In this document: one piece after another, positions 44,321 to 52,543 of the stretch | Position numbering within the stretch: position 1 is the first letter of the stretch | Layout: each line of letters starts with the position of its first letter | NCBI RefSeq assembly: GCF_900110955.1 | Contig: NZ_FOFR01000015.1 | Span: forward strand, 62,001-126,000 | Source: Lentzea xinjiangensis | GTDB taxonomy: Bacteria; Actinomycetota; Actinomycetes; Mycobacteriales; Pseudonocardiaceae | Reading direction: 5' to 3' | Length of the DNA stretch: 64,000 bases | Program-made: the position numbers and the translations under genes | Notes under the pieces: model-generated | The model's database searches: none | Seen by the model: only the letters and a program-made list of their open reading frames with translations | Told to the model about the DNA's origin: nothing

Positions 44321-44905
44321 CTAGCGCTGCTGGATGCGGATCGTGTTGCCCGCCGGATCGCGGAGAACGAAGTCCCGTACCCCCCAAGGTTGGTCCGTCG
44401 GCTCCTGCACCACTTCTGCATCGGTCGTCAGCACCGCCGCGAACACGATATCCACACCGTCTTCAGTGGACAGATAGATGACACCGCTGTCGCCACCTGC
44501 CTCCGCAAACGGCACCAGAACGACCGACGTGGCGAGAGGAGCAGACGGACCGACCTCAACCCAACGCTCCGTTCCGCTTCCTGCGCGAACACGGACTTCC
44601 CAGCCCAGAACATCGCGGTAGAACGTCACTGACGCATCAAGATCCCGGTACGGCAGAACGCATGCCCGAACCGTAACGCCAAGGCGAGCCGAGCTCGGTG
44701 GGAGCAGCGGAGCGGTGCCTCGGCGTCTGCCGTCCACCCGCCCCGGAGAGGCAGGGCCGACGACGCGTGCGACGGCACGCGGCGGTTCAGGCAACGGCAT
44801 GGGTTCGGCGGCACGCAGGTCCGCTATCGCGGGCGGCTTCGGCGGATCACGAAGAGGGTCCTCGCGGTGCACGGCGTCTTCGATACGACTGAAATCGTCC
44901 CCCAT
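44321..44905 (-). CDS. VOC (glyoxalase/bleomycin-resistance) family protein
   Basis: A 194-residue protein. The C-terminal 120 residues are a single VOC module: VLPYRDLDASVTFYRDVLGW at its start, TSVVLVPFAEAGGDSGVIYL, TDQPWGVRDFVLRDPAGNTI at its end. Substrate and metal use cannot be told. The first 70 residues are Pro/Arg-rich and unlike the family, so translation could start later, but no better start is visible. A consensus promoter ends eight bases before ATG 44905, so the mRNA is probably leaderless. It is divergent from the protease gene. Confidence 0.65.
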   Translation of the reverse strand: MGDDFSRIEDAVHREDPLRDPPKPPAIADLRAAEPMPLPEPPRAVARVVGPASPGRVDGRRRGTAPLLPPSSARLGVTVRACVLPYRDLDASVTFYRDVLGWEVRVRAGSGTERWVEVGPSAPLATSVVLVPFAEAGGDSGVIYLSTEDGVDIVFAAVLTTDAEVVQEPTDQPWGVRDFVLRDPAGNTIRIQQR

Positions 44906-44913
44906 GCCGCTGG

Positions 44914-44941
44914 ATTATAGCCTGCGGTCTCGCGCGGTCAA
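44914..44941 (-). promoter_or_regulatory. Consensus promoter of the VOC gene
   Basis: On the minus strand TTGACC (44936-44941), a 16-base spacer and TATAAT (44914-44919) form a near-perfect vegetative promoter. The -10 box is only eight bases from ATG 44905, which predicts a leaderless or almost leaderless transcript. Confidence 0.75.
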
Positions 44942-44967
44942 CCGCCGAATAGAAAAGATAGACAATG

Positions 44968-44996
44968 TTGACACCTCTGCGGCGTGTCGATAGCTT
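44968..44996 (+). promoter_or_regulatory. Probable promoter of the protease gene
   Basis: TTGACA (44968-44973), a 17-base spacer and TAGCTT (44991-44996) in AT-richer DNA, 35 bp before the TTG start. It is back to back with the VOC promoter, 26 bp away, so one regulator could control both. Confidence 0.6.
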
Positions 44997-45030
44997 CAGA
45001 ACATCGCAATCGTAAATCCGGGGGGGGACC

Positions 45031-46074
45031 TTGCGCAGACACAAGCGTGCATTCTTCGCAGCGGCCGGCTGTCTTACGGCGCTCGTCGCACTGACGCCAG
45101 CAGCCATGGCCTCATCTCCGAACAATCCCGAAAAATATGACAACGTGATGACCGGTCACGGAATCGACGGGGACGGGAATCCAGTTCGCTCACTTGCCGA
45201 CGCTGAAAACGTGCAGAATTTCTGGACGCCGGAGCGAATGCGTCAGGCGAAGTCCCTGGACGGCGTCTTGGTCAATCGAGACGGTTCCACTGAAACCGTC
45301 GGGGCGGCACCTGCCGCCGCACAGCCGATCTCGTCCCCGCCTGTGGTGCCGCCGGAGATGACCACCGCGGGCCAGGTGTCCGACTCGGACTCTCCCGTAG
45401 TGGGAAGGATGTTCGCGCAGGATCCGACGAGCGGCGGCTACCTCCAGTGCTCAGCCTCCGTCGTAGGGGGAAGCAGCGGCAACGTCGTGCTGACGGCAGC
45501 ACACTGCCTCTGGGACCCCGCAGCTAAGGTGCAGTACACCAACGTTGTCTTCGCACCTGGGTACCACGACGGAGTCGCGCCGTACGGCCTGTGGTCCCAG
45601 CGGGACTGGCTCTGGCACGTTCAATGGCACGACCACAACAAGTGGCACTACGACTACGGCTACATCGTGCTCTTCCCCCGGTCGGACGGCACCCGGATCG
45701 TCGACCGCGTCGGAGCACTGGGGTTCCGCGTCAACGAGGGTTCCTTCGAAAACATCGACGCCATGGGATACCCGGCACTAAGCCCTTATGACGGCGAACA
45801 GCAAAAGCGAGACAATGCGTACGCGGAGAAAGTCGACTTCGTCGTGGGCGCACCACCGGAGCTGGATGGATTTTTCGAGCGAATCGTCTCTGACTTCACC
45901 GGGGGATCGAGCGGCGGCCCCTGGGTAGCGGAATATTCGACTACGACGCGTGTCGGATGGGCGCAAGGTGTGATCAGCTTCAGCTTTTCCGGCGACCCTT
46001 ACCAGTTCTCACCCTATTTCGACGACGAGACGTGGCGACTCTATGAGATGGCCGGACGGCTTCCGCTGTCGTGA
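45031..46074 (+). CDS. Secreted trypsin-like serine protease
   Basis: A 347-residue protein with a signal peptide (MRRHKRAFFAAAGCLTALVA, cleavage near AMASSP), a propeptide-like region (30-120) and a chymotrypsin-fold domain. The triad is His158 (LTAAHC), Asp208 (HYDYGYIVL) and Ser294 (GGSSGGPW). Several Trp/His clusters (DWLWHVQWHDHNKWHYD) are typical of actinomycete secreted proteases of this type. The start is TTG 45031 behind a run of seven G. A perfect terminator follows. It may cleave host or competitor proteins; no inhibitor gene is next to it. Confidence 0.85.
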   Translation: MRRHKRAFFAAAGCLTALVALTPAAMASSPNNPEKYDNVMTGHGIDGDGNPVRSLADAENVQNFWTPERMRQAKSLDGVLVNRDGSTETVGAAPAAAQPISSPPVVPPEMTTAGQVSDSDSPVVGRMFAQDPTSGGYLQCSASVVGGSSGNVVLTAAHCLWDPAAKVQYTNVVFAPGYHDGVAPYGLWSQRDWLWHVQWHDHNKWHYDYGYIVLFPRSDGTRIVDRVGALGFRVNEGSFENIDAMGYPALSPYDGEQQKRDNAYAEKVDFVVGAPPELDGFFERIVSDFTGGSSGGPWVAEYSTTTRVGWAQGVISFSFSGDPYQFSPYFDDETWRLYEMAGRLPLS

Positions 46075-47144
46075 CTGAGAACGCTGGTGCACTTGAAGAT
46101 CCAGGTGCACCAGCGTTTGCCGCCTGAAGGCCACGAACGACACCATCCCAGCCAGTGAGCCTCTCGATGCGGCTGCGCAGCTTGCGCCGTTGGCGGCACT
46201 GCGTTGCTTGTGATCAACCGAATGATCGCCGCCTGCAGCTGGACGGCGTAAAAGACGGTGATGGTTGGCCGCCGTGATCGAAGGCGGCCACCGCGCAGAC
46301 TGATCGGATTGGCTTGCACTCCGGGTGGCCGGTGATTCGGGGGCGAGAGAGTGCCGACACCTCAGAGACGGGCTAACTTCGGGAAGTTCGCTCTCTGCAC
46401 GATCCGCTAGGAGTCAGCGGAAGCACGATCGTCTGGTTAGTTCGAACCGCTGGAGGCGACGTTGTCCGGGCCTCCTTCGCGGCTTTGACGTGGCCTAGTG
46501 CGCCTGGCGGCATTGTCCTCGTCTCGATGACGACGTCGGCAGCGTTAACCGTCAAGATGTGCACGAGGTCCCGGCGGCAGCGTTCCGGTTCCCGTCTACG
46601 GCCCTGAAGGCCTCGGTGCCGCACGCCAATCCGGATTCCGGTTGGGCTGGCCGCCGAGCTGGTGACGGTCGTCGGGCCGGCGAACGCGTCGAGCTGGCCC
46701 GCCACCTCACAGCCCCAGAGCCATTCGTCAGTAGCATTCTGCGGCCGTTGCCGCGCACAGTGACCGACGGCATGTAATCGTCCTTTGACGACGAGTACGT
46801 CTCCCACGTTCGCGGCGTCGGCATCGACCACATGGCACCGCTGGCCGAGGCAACGACAGTGACGCTTCTGCGTGGGCACCGACGCGACACACGGCTACGC
46901 CAACTGCTTCGACCGGCCCACGAGCCAGCCGGAAGGTGACACTCGGGCTAGCTCGTTGGCATGGGGCCAGCCCACGCCCCGGCGGGGCAGGCGCATCGGC
47001 ACGGTGGGACGAGCAACACGGTCTGGGGCAGCAGGATTACGGGAATTCTTGCGTCGTCGCGCCGTGGCGCGTGGTCATGGCTGTCCTCCAGGTGGCAGGT
47101 TGCCGATCGGTGATGTCCGCGAGTCATGGCCTGGTGGTTCGAGG
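46075..47144. other. Gene-poor region of about 1 kb
   Basis: Apart from the terminator at 46080-46117 I see no gene, RNA or repeat. Frames such as 46373-46879 (minus) have shadow-like composition. It may contain a boundary of an inserted segment. Confidence 0.35.
46080..46117 (+). terminator. Hairpin terminator after the protease gene
   Basis: Arms 46080-46092 (aacgctggtgcac) and 46105-46117 are perfectly complementary over 13 bp with a 12-base loop, five bases after the stop. Confidence 0.75.
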
Positions 47145-47489
47145 TCACTGGGATGGCCGAGTTGCGTCCCGGAGGCGCTGGTCGACCTCGTGCTTGGGCG
47201 CGGTGAGGATGGTGGTCAGCACGATGACGGCGGAGCCTTCGTCCAGCGGGCGGACGGGAGTGCCGTCGACGGCGAGGTCGTGGCCATCGGCGGTGACGAT
47301 CCGCCAGTCCCGCTGGCGGATGCGGTCGGCGCAGTAGTAGCTGCCGACGAGTACACCGTCGCGGGTGACGGTGCCGTACAAGATCTGTTGCGCGTCGGCG
47401 GGGTCGTAGATGATCGAGGTCACCGCGCACCCGTTCTCGGTAAAGCTGCGCGCGACGATGTCGACCTCGGGCGCGTTGGGTGCGGTCAT
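47145..47489 (-). CDS. Small protein of unknown function, last gene of the MoxR-VWA operon
   Basis: A 114-residue soluble protein: EVDIVARSFTENGCAVTSII, DAQQILYGTVTRDGVLVGSY and RQRDWRIVTADGHDLAVDGT suggest a compact beta-rich fold. ATG 47489 overlaps the preceding stop by four bases (ATGA), so it is coupled to the 175-residue gene. No family is recognised. Its place at the end of the operon suggests an accessory role. Confidence 0.6.
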   Translation of the reverse strand: MTAPNAPEVDIVARSFTENGCAVTSIIYDPADAQQILYGTVTRDGVLVGSYYCADRIRQRDWRIVTADGHDLAVDGTPVRPLDEGSAVIVLTTILTAPKHEVDQRLRDATRPSQ

Positions 47490-48013
47490 CGGCTTTCTCC
47501 CTCGGTGTCGTGTTGGGTGTCGTGCGGGTTGGTGAGGCACTGTCCGGCGGCGGTGGGCCATCCGGTGGCGGGGTCGCGCATGAGCGGGAGTGGGACCGAG
47601 GGCGGGTCGGCGGGTGCGCGCAGCCACGCCTTGATGTCCGGTGGTCCGATGTCCTCGGCGGGTTCGCGGGGGTTGCGTGGGTCAAGCGGCTCCCAGCGCA
47701 CCCCGCCACCGACCGTGACGAACACGCCGCGAGCGCCGGGGTCGAATGCGACGATCCAACTGCTCATGTGGCTGGTCGCCCACGGCCACGGCCATCCGGT
47801 TTGGCGGGGGAAGGCCGTGCCGATGCCTTCGGCCTCCCACACGATGACGAGGTAGGCCACGGCCGCGCGGTAGGTGGTCTCGTCGGTCGCGGTCAGCGCG
47901 AGGCGTCCGGGCGGGACGCGCAGGAGGTTCTCGGGTTCGCACTCCCATTGCAGGGAGCCGAGCCACTCGGCGTCATGGCCGCGTCCCAGGTAGAAGTCGG
48001 TCTTGGTCGACAT
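47486..48013 (-). CDS. Conserved-looking protein of unknown function in the MoxR-VWA operon
   Basis: A 175-residue soluble protein. It starts STKTDFYLGRGHDAEWLGSL and has TTYRAAVAYLVIVWEAEGIG, ATSHMSSWIVAFDPGARGVF and a Pro-rich C-terminus. The GRGHDAEWLGS start recalls small actinomycete mobile-element proteins, but I cannot name the family. It begins three bases after a 28-codon frame and overlaps the next gene by four bases. Confidence 0.6.
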   Translation of the reverse strand: MSTKTDFYLGRGHDAEWLGSLQWECEPENLLRVPPGRLALTATDETTYRAAVAYLVIVWEAEGIGTAFPRQTGWPWPWATSHMSSWIVAFDPGARGVFVTVGGGVRWEPLDPRNPREPAEDIGPPDIKAWLRAPADPPSVPLPLMRDPATGWPTAAGQCLTNPHDTQHDTEGESR

Positions 48014-48016
48014 GCC

Positions 48017-48103
48017 TCAGCTCACCGCCCTTTGGCCGGCGCCTCGCGCCGCGGCCTCGCCGGCCAAGGGCAACTCCGCGAGCACGGTGGAGGTGGTGGT
48101 CAT
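48017..48103 (-). CDS. Possible 28-residue coupled peptide
   Basis: The frame from ATG 48103 encodes TTTSTVLAELPLAGEAAARG and eight more residues. Its ATG overlaps the preceding stop by four bases and its stop lies three bases before the next ATG, so ribosomes would pass through it. It may act only to couple translation. Confidence 0.35.
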   Translation of the reverse strand: MTTTSTVLAELPLAGEAAARGAGQRAVS

Positions 48104-48357
48104 GCCGACCGCCCGAGGGCATCGGCGGCGATCGCGGGCAGGTAGCCGACCTGCTCACCGGTGCCGAGCCACACCACGGGCGAGTCGATGGGCCGGATAC
48201 CCCACGACTCGGCGTCGTCGGGGGTGCACACCACCCGCGCGAGCATGTGCTCCATCGGGTAGCCGGGCTGGGCGGCGACCCGCAGCGGGGTGGCGGGGTC
48301 GTAGCCGGACAGGGCGGCGATCAGGTCGCCCACGGTCCGGGGGTGTTCGTGTGTCAT
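48100..48357 (-). CDS. Small protein of unknown function in the MoxR-VWA operon
   Basis: An 85-residue protein (TVGDLIAALSGYDPATPLRV at its start, WLGTGEQVGYLPAIAADALG at its end). The VGDLxxxLxxYDPxTPL pattern occurs in short actinobacterial and phage proteins of unknown role. It lies 73 bp after the VWA gene and overlaps the 28-codon frame by four bases. Confidence 0.6.
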   Translation of the reverse strand: MTHEHPRTVGDLIAALSGYDPATPLRVAAQPGYPMEHMLARVVCTPDDAESWGIRPIDSPVVWLGTGEQVGYLPAIAADALGRSA

Positions 48358-48430
48358 GGCGGGTCACCTCGTGGGTTGGTGCGGGGATGGGTGGTCCGGG
48401 GCGGGGCGTCCCGCCCCGGACCGGTGGGGG

Positions 48431-50236
48431 CTAGCGGGCGGTCGCGCGGAGGGCGGCGGTGGCGGCGTGCCCGATGGCGCGGGCGGTGGCGGCGGGGTTG
48501 GTCAGCACGTGGACGGTGGACCCGTCGAGCGGGGCGTCGCTGGTGCTGGTGGTCAGCCACAGCACGGCGCACCCGGACGCGCGCAACCGGTCGAGTTTGC
48601 GCTGCCCGTCGATGCGGGGCTGGTAGCGGTAGTCGCCGTCGGACACGATGACCAGTAGTCGCGCCGCGCCGGGGCGGGACAGCCCGAGGGCACCGTCGAG
48701 GGCGTCCAGCGCGACCGGGATGTCCTCCCAGTTGTCGTTGGACTCGAACTCGGTGACCTCGGCGGGCAGGCGGCCGGGGTAGGTCAGCGGGCGCACGTGG
48801 TGCCCGAAGATCACGCTCGCGGTGTCGGTGGGCACCCTGGTGTGGCGGGCGGCGTTGGCCAGAATCCACGCCGCCGAGGCCACGTGCGCGCACGCCCACC
48901 GCATCGACCCGGACACGTCGCACGCCACCCCGACCCGCAACGGCGGCACGGTGACCGGGGTGCGAGTGGTGCGGGTGAACGGTTCGGCGGTCACCACCGC
49001 CCCGGCGGCACGTTGGGCCTCGGCGGCACGCACCCCGCGCATCCGCAACCGCCCCGGCGGGACCTCCGAGGTGGACCTCACCGCGACCCGTTCCCGGACC
49101 CCGGCGGTGTCCAACGCCCGCGCCAACACCCGCGCGGCGGTGCGCTCCTCCGGGGTGGGCGGGCGGGTCCCCGCGAGCCGGGTCGTCCCGGTGCGGGAAC
49201 CACCAGCGGCGAACACCCGCCGCGCGGCCTTCTGCGCCTCCTTCTCGGCTGCGTCGGCCTTCGCCTTGTCGGCGGCGGCGACGGCGGCGGGGTCCTCGGG
49301 TGCCTTCTCCCGCGCCACCCTCGCTGCCACCCCGTTGAGCACGGCGGCGATCGCGTCCGCCAACGGCGACGGGTCGGCGGGGGCGTTGCCGCTACCGGTG
49401 CCGGGGGTGCCGCCGGACGGGTCGGGGGTGCCGGACGGGTCGGGTGCCGCCCCGGGGTCCGGGTCGGCGGGGGTGTTGGGGTCGGTGTCCGGGTCGGTGC
49501 CGAGGATCTCGCACCATTGCCGCCCGAGGGCGAGCATGGTCTCGCCGTCGTCGTCGGCGGTGCGCAACGCCGTGCGCCACACCGCCCGCAACTTGCCCAA
49601 CGTGTCGGCCCCGAGCACGTCCTCGATGACACGGGCGACGGGGGCCACCTCGGTGCGGGTGAGGACCCCGCCGTCCGCGCGTCCCAGCAACAGGGCGGCG
49701 GTGTGCGCGGCGTGCGCCGGGGTCATCTGCGGGGCGGTGGCAGGGTCGGCGAACAGGTGCAGGTCGGCGGCGACGATGCCCTTCACACACGCCCGCAACC
49801 AGTGGCGGTCGTCCGGGCGGCGGCGGACTTGCGCGGCTTCCATGCGGGGCTCTTCCAGCAGCATGGCGGCGGCGACCACGCCGAGCGGGGCGTCGTCCGG
49901 GGGTTCCCAGGCGGTGTGTTTGGCGTGCCCGCACTCGTGGGTCAGGGCACCCCACGCCGGGGCGTAGCGGGGGCGGTCGGACAGGTTCGCGGGGTCCACG
50001 GTGGCGGGGTCCACCCCGAGGTGGTCGCCGTCGATCTCGATCAGCGCGCGGGCGGGGTAGAAACACGCCGGGGCACCCCCGCCCGCGCCGGGTGCGACGG
50101 TGACCAGGAGGTCGTCGCGGTCGGCGATGACCGGGACCTCGTCGGCGAAGGCAGCGGACAGGGACAGCCATTCGGGGCGGGCGGGGAACACGGAGGCACC
50201 GGTGGCGGTCGGGTCGGTGGTGAAGTGGGTGCTCAC
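48431..50236 (-). CDS. VWA-domain protein with N-terminal metallopeptidase-like motif
   Basis: A 601-residue protein. The N-terminal region (about 60-210) holds HECGH (100-104), an HExxH zinc motif, followed by LLEEPRME, which could give the third ligand. A Pro/Asp/Gly-rich linker (250-300) and a helical Ala/Lys segment follow. The C-terminal VWA domain (about 434-590) has a MIDAS motif DVSGSM (about 440) and VIVSDGDYRY. VWA proteins paired with MoxR ATPases are assembly or remodelling factors. GTG 50236 is preceded by AAAGGA. The MoxR gene lies 46 bp upstream. Confidence 0.75.
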   Translation of the reverse strand: MSTHFTTDPTATGASVFPARPEWLSLSAAFADEVPVIADRDDLLVTVAPGAGGGAPACFYPARALIEIDGDHLGVDPATVDPANLSDRPRYAPAWGALTHECGHAKHTAWEPPDDAPLGVVAAAMLLEEPRMEAAQVRRRPDDRHWLRACVKGIVAADLHLFADPATAPQMTPAHAAHTAALLLGRADGGVLTRTEVAPVARVIEDVLGADTLGKLRAVWRTALRTADDDGETMLALGRQWCEILGTDPDTDPNTPADPDPGAAPDPSGTPDPSGGTPGTGSGNAPADPSPLADAIAAVLNGVAARVAREKAPEDPAAVAAADKAKADAAEKEAQKAARRVFAAGGSRTGTTRLAGTRPPTPEERTAARVLARALDTAGVRERVAVRSTSEVPPGRLRMRGVRAAEAQRAAGAVVTAEPFTRTTRTPVTVPPLRVGVACDVSGSMRWACAHVASAAWILANAARHTRVPTDTASVIFGHHVRPLTYPGRLPAEVTEFESNDNWEDIPVALDALDGALGLSRPGAARLLVIVSDGDYRYQPRIDGQRKLDRLRASGCAVLWLTTSTSDAPLDGSTVHVLTNPAATARAIGHAATAALRATAR

Positions 50237-50282
50237 GGTTGCGGTCCTTTCGCGACGGTCGCGGTTCGGGGGTGGGTTGGGG

Positions 50283-51524
50283 TCAGGGTTTGGTGGTGAT
50301 GCGGGCACCGAGGGCGAGCGGGGCGACGGTGCGCCCGAACGCGTCGCGCACGACGGCGGCGACGGTGGCGCGGTCCTCTTCCGGCGCGATGCCCACGAGG
50401 TTTCCGGCGGCGGCGTCGGTGCCCAACACGGCGGCGATCTTCTTGAACGCCAACAGCTCGCGCAGTTGTGGTGCCCACCCGACCTCGCCCCGTTCCTGCC
50501 GGGTGGCCAGGTTGCGCGCCACGCGCACCGCCTTCTTGTCCACGCCCAACTGGTCGGCGAGGTCGTAGTCGCTCGACACCTGAACCTGCACGGAGAACCG
50601 GGACGCCAGCGCGTCGGTGAGCACCGCGCCGTGCACGCCGGGGTTGTGTCCGGCGACCACGTAGAACCCCGGCGTGGCGTCCACGACCTCGCCGCCGTTG
50701 GCCTTGATCACGATCTGGCGGCGTCCGTCCATCGCGGGGTAGACCACGGCGAGCACGGTCGGCGGGATCAGCGTCGCGTCGTCGATGAACAGCGGCACCC
50801 CGTCACGCATCGCGCGGACCAGCGGACCGTGCACGAACACGAACTCGCCGTCCGGGGTTTTGGTGTAGTCGCCCACGAAGTCGGCGACCACGGTGTCCCC
50901 GTCGCCCTGAACCGTGATGCAGTCCGGGAACGCTGCCTCCACCACCGACGTCTTGCCCGTGCCGGGCGGTCCGTACATCAGGGCGGCGACCCCGGCGTCA
51001 CGCAACCGCCGCAGCGCGGTCACGTCCGGCATCCCGGACAGCAACCGGGGGTGGTAGTCCATCCCGTTGGGGCGTTTCACCGGACCGGTGATCACGCCCG
51101 CCGACCCGGCGGCCGACCCGCCTGCACCCGCCGGGGCGGGCACGGGCGCGGCGGGCGGTGCGCTGGTGGTCGGTTTCGGGGTCTTCGGGCGGGACGTGCG
51201 CGGTGGGGCGGGGGTGATCGTGGGCGCGGCAGCCGACGCCGTGGTCGCGGTCGCCCGGTAGGCCAGTGGGGACGTGGAAGCGACCTCGGCCTCCCCCCGG
51301 TCCGCGAGCACTTTGCACGCGTTGCCGACCGCCCCGGATGACCGGTTCAGGGTGTGCGCGATGGTGCGCGGGGTGAGTTCGGTGCCCGCGTTGTCGGCGA
51401 GCACTTTGGCGACCATCGCGCGGAGTTCACCGTTGCCGAGCCGTTTCGGCGCGCCCGCCGGGGCGGTCGGCGTGGTGGTCGGTGCCGTGGCGGGCGGCGC
51501 GGCGGGCGGGGTGGGCGTGGTCAT
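50283..51524 (-). CDS. MoxR-type AAA+ ATPase fused to an N-terminal winged-helix domain
   Basis: A 413-residue protein. Residues 33-90 form a winged helix (ELRAMVAKVLADNAGTELTP, AHTLNRSSGAVGNACKVLAD), then a Pro/Ala-rich linker (95-145). The AAA+ domain (155-413) has Walker A GPPGTGKT (185-192), Walker B LFIDDA (245-250), sensor-1 AGHNP and ASRF with the likely arginine finger. The second Walker B residue is Asp rather than Glu. GAAAGGAACG precedes ATG 51524. MoxR ATPases act with VWA partners, and the DNA-binding domain suggests DNA-directed or self-regulated activity. Confidence 0.8.
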   Translation of the reverse strand: MTTPTPPAAPPATAPTTTPTAPAGAPKRLGNGELRAMVAKVLADNAGTELTPRTIAHTLNRSSGAVGNACKVLADRGEAEVASTSPLAYRATATTASAAAPTITPAPPRTSRPKTPKPTTSAPPAAPVPAPAGAGGSAAGSAGVITGPVKRPNGMDYHPRLLSGMPDVTALRRLRDAGVAALMYGPPGTGKTSVVEAAFPDCITVQGDGDTVVADFVGDYTKTPDGEFVFVHGPLVRAMRDGVPLFIDDATLIPPTVLAVVYPAMDGRRQIVIKANGGEVVDATPGFYVVAGHNPGVHGAVLTDALASRFSVQVQVSSDYDLADQLGVDKKAVRVARNLATRQERGEVGWAPQLRELLAFKKIAAVLGTDAAAGNLVGIAPEEDRATVAAVVRDAFGRTVAPLALGARITTKP

Positions 51525-51560
51525 CGCGGGCGTTCCTTTCAGGTGTGCGGGGGCGGCGGG

Positions 51561-51710
51561 TCAGGCGGCGAGCGCGGACTCGGCGGCGGTCTGGTGCCGT
51601 TCGGCGTCGGTGTCCGCCGCTTCCGGGGTGGCGTGGTCCGCCGACCATCCGCAGTAGCAAAACGCGGTGGCGGTTCCGTCGTCATTCGTCACGGTGTCGG
51701 CGTAACACAT
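51561..51710 (-). CDS. 49-residue Cys-containing protein, first gene of the MoxR-VWA operon
   Basis: A short protein (starts CYADTVTNDDGTATAFCYCG, then a helical acidic tail with HATPEAADTDAERHQTA). Cys at 2, 18 and 20 with His residues could bind zinc. GGGAGCCAATT lies before ATG 51710 and a good promoter lies upstream. It is 36 bp before the MoxR gene. It may be a regulator or small adaptor; no family recognised. Confidence 0.55.
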   Translation of the reverse strand: MCYADTVTNDDGTATAFCYCGWSADHATPEAADTDAERHQTAAESALAA

Positions 51711-51787
51711 AATTGGCTCCCATTTTCGACATGGCTCGCGCCGGGCGTGGTATTCGGTGTGGTTTCGGTTCCTCCGGCGACAATTCA

Positions 51788-51816
51788 ATTATGACTCTGC
51801 GTCGCGCGTCATGCAA
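51788..51816 (-). promoter_or_regulatory. Probable promoter of the MoxR-VWA operon
   Basis: On the minus strand TTGCAT (51811-51816), a 17-base spacer and CATAAT (51788-51793) resemble a vegetative promoter. It lies about 80 bp upstream of ATG 51710 in an AT-rich stretch. Confidence 0.5.
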
Positions 51817-52224
51817 TAGGTTTGGCAGCTCATTTTCAAGACTCTTTTCGATTGACGCCGTCGCCGCCATTCCGGAATCCCCACCCGGCGCGCGTGCTCG
51901 CGTTTCCGACCGAAATGCGACCACGTTTCCGCAGGTCAGAGCGTAACAAGCGGCGGGAGCTGACCAGAAAGCCAGAAGCCGGCAGCGCGCGTAGAATTCA
52001 AAGAGAAAGGGACGGGGAGATATCAGGAAGGGAGTAATCGAACCAAAAAGAAGGCAATAAGGAGGCGGGGACAACCGTGGAGCCGACACGGCAGGCAGCC
52101 GGCCACCAGCCCGCCCCGATGTGTTCACCGGCTTGTGGCCAAGCGAGTCTGGGATACCAGCGGATCCCCCTACAGGGCCCCTGACCCGCGTTTTCGCTGG
52201 CCGGAGGGGGTGGCGCTCTAACAG

Positions 52225-52272
52225 GATCCCCAACCTGATCCCCAATGTGATCCCCCGTATGAACCCCCAACG
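52225..52272. repeat. Four 12-bp iteron-like direct repeats
   Basis: gatccccaacct, gatccccaatgt, gatcccccgtat and gaacccccaacg follow each other exactly every 12 bp. The shared core is ga-t/a-ccccc/a. A regularly spaced array could bind a regulator or replication protein along one DNA face. Confidence 0.6.
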
Positions 52273-52543
52273 GAAGTGACCGTACGCGCTGTCGATCTCC
52301 ATACTGACTACATAGAGTGACATCTCACCAGAGTTGAGCTGAGTAGGATTACGGTGGGCGACTTCGGCCGTTTGGCGTAACGTGGGAAGCTCGACACTCG
52401 TCGCCAGGGGAGGCGGAGGGTGAAGGAGCGGTCGCGCTGAGCAGGCGCGATCGCCTCGACGGCAGGCTCGGGGAAGGGCCTGCCGCAGGACGTGACGAGC
52501 GGGCGCGCAGTGGGGGCCCGGTCAGCGAGCACGGGGAGGCGCG

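Larger units (their letters stand above)
51711..52543. other. AT-richer intergenic region with a promoter and iteron-like repeats
   Basis: The stretch 51711-52080 is clearly less GC-rich than its surroundings. It holds the MoxR-VWA promoter; the iteron-like array lies beyond it at 52225-52272. The long minus frame through it (51682-52323) reads through the repeats and is not gene-like. The right end of the element may be here. Confidence 0.45.

Noticed and set aside
46373-46879. 168-residue minus frame in the gene-poor region
   Set aside because: No initiation signal and no recognisable domain; several frames are open here because of base composition.
51682-52323. 213-residue minus frame across the AT-richer region
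   Set aside because: It reads through the 12-bp repeats and a promoter, and its composition changes abruptly along the frame.
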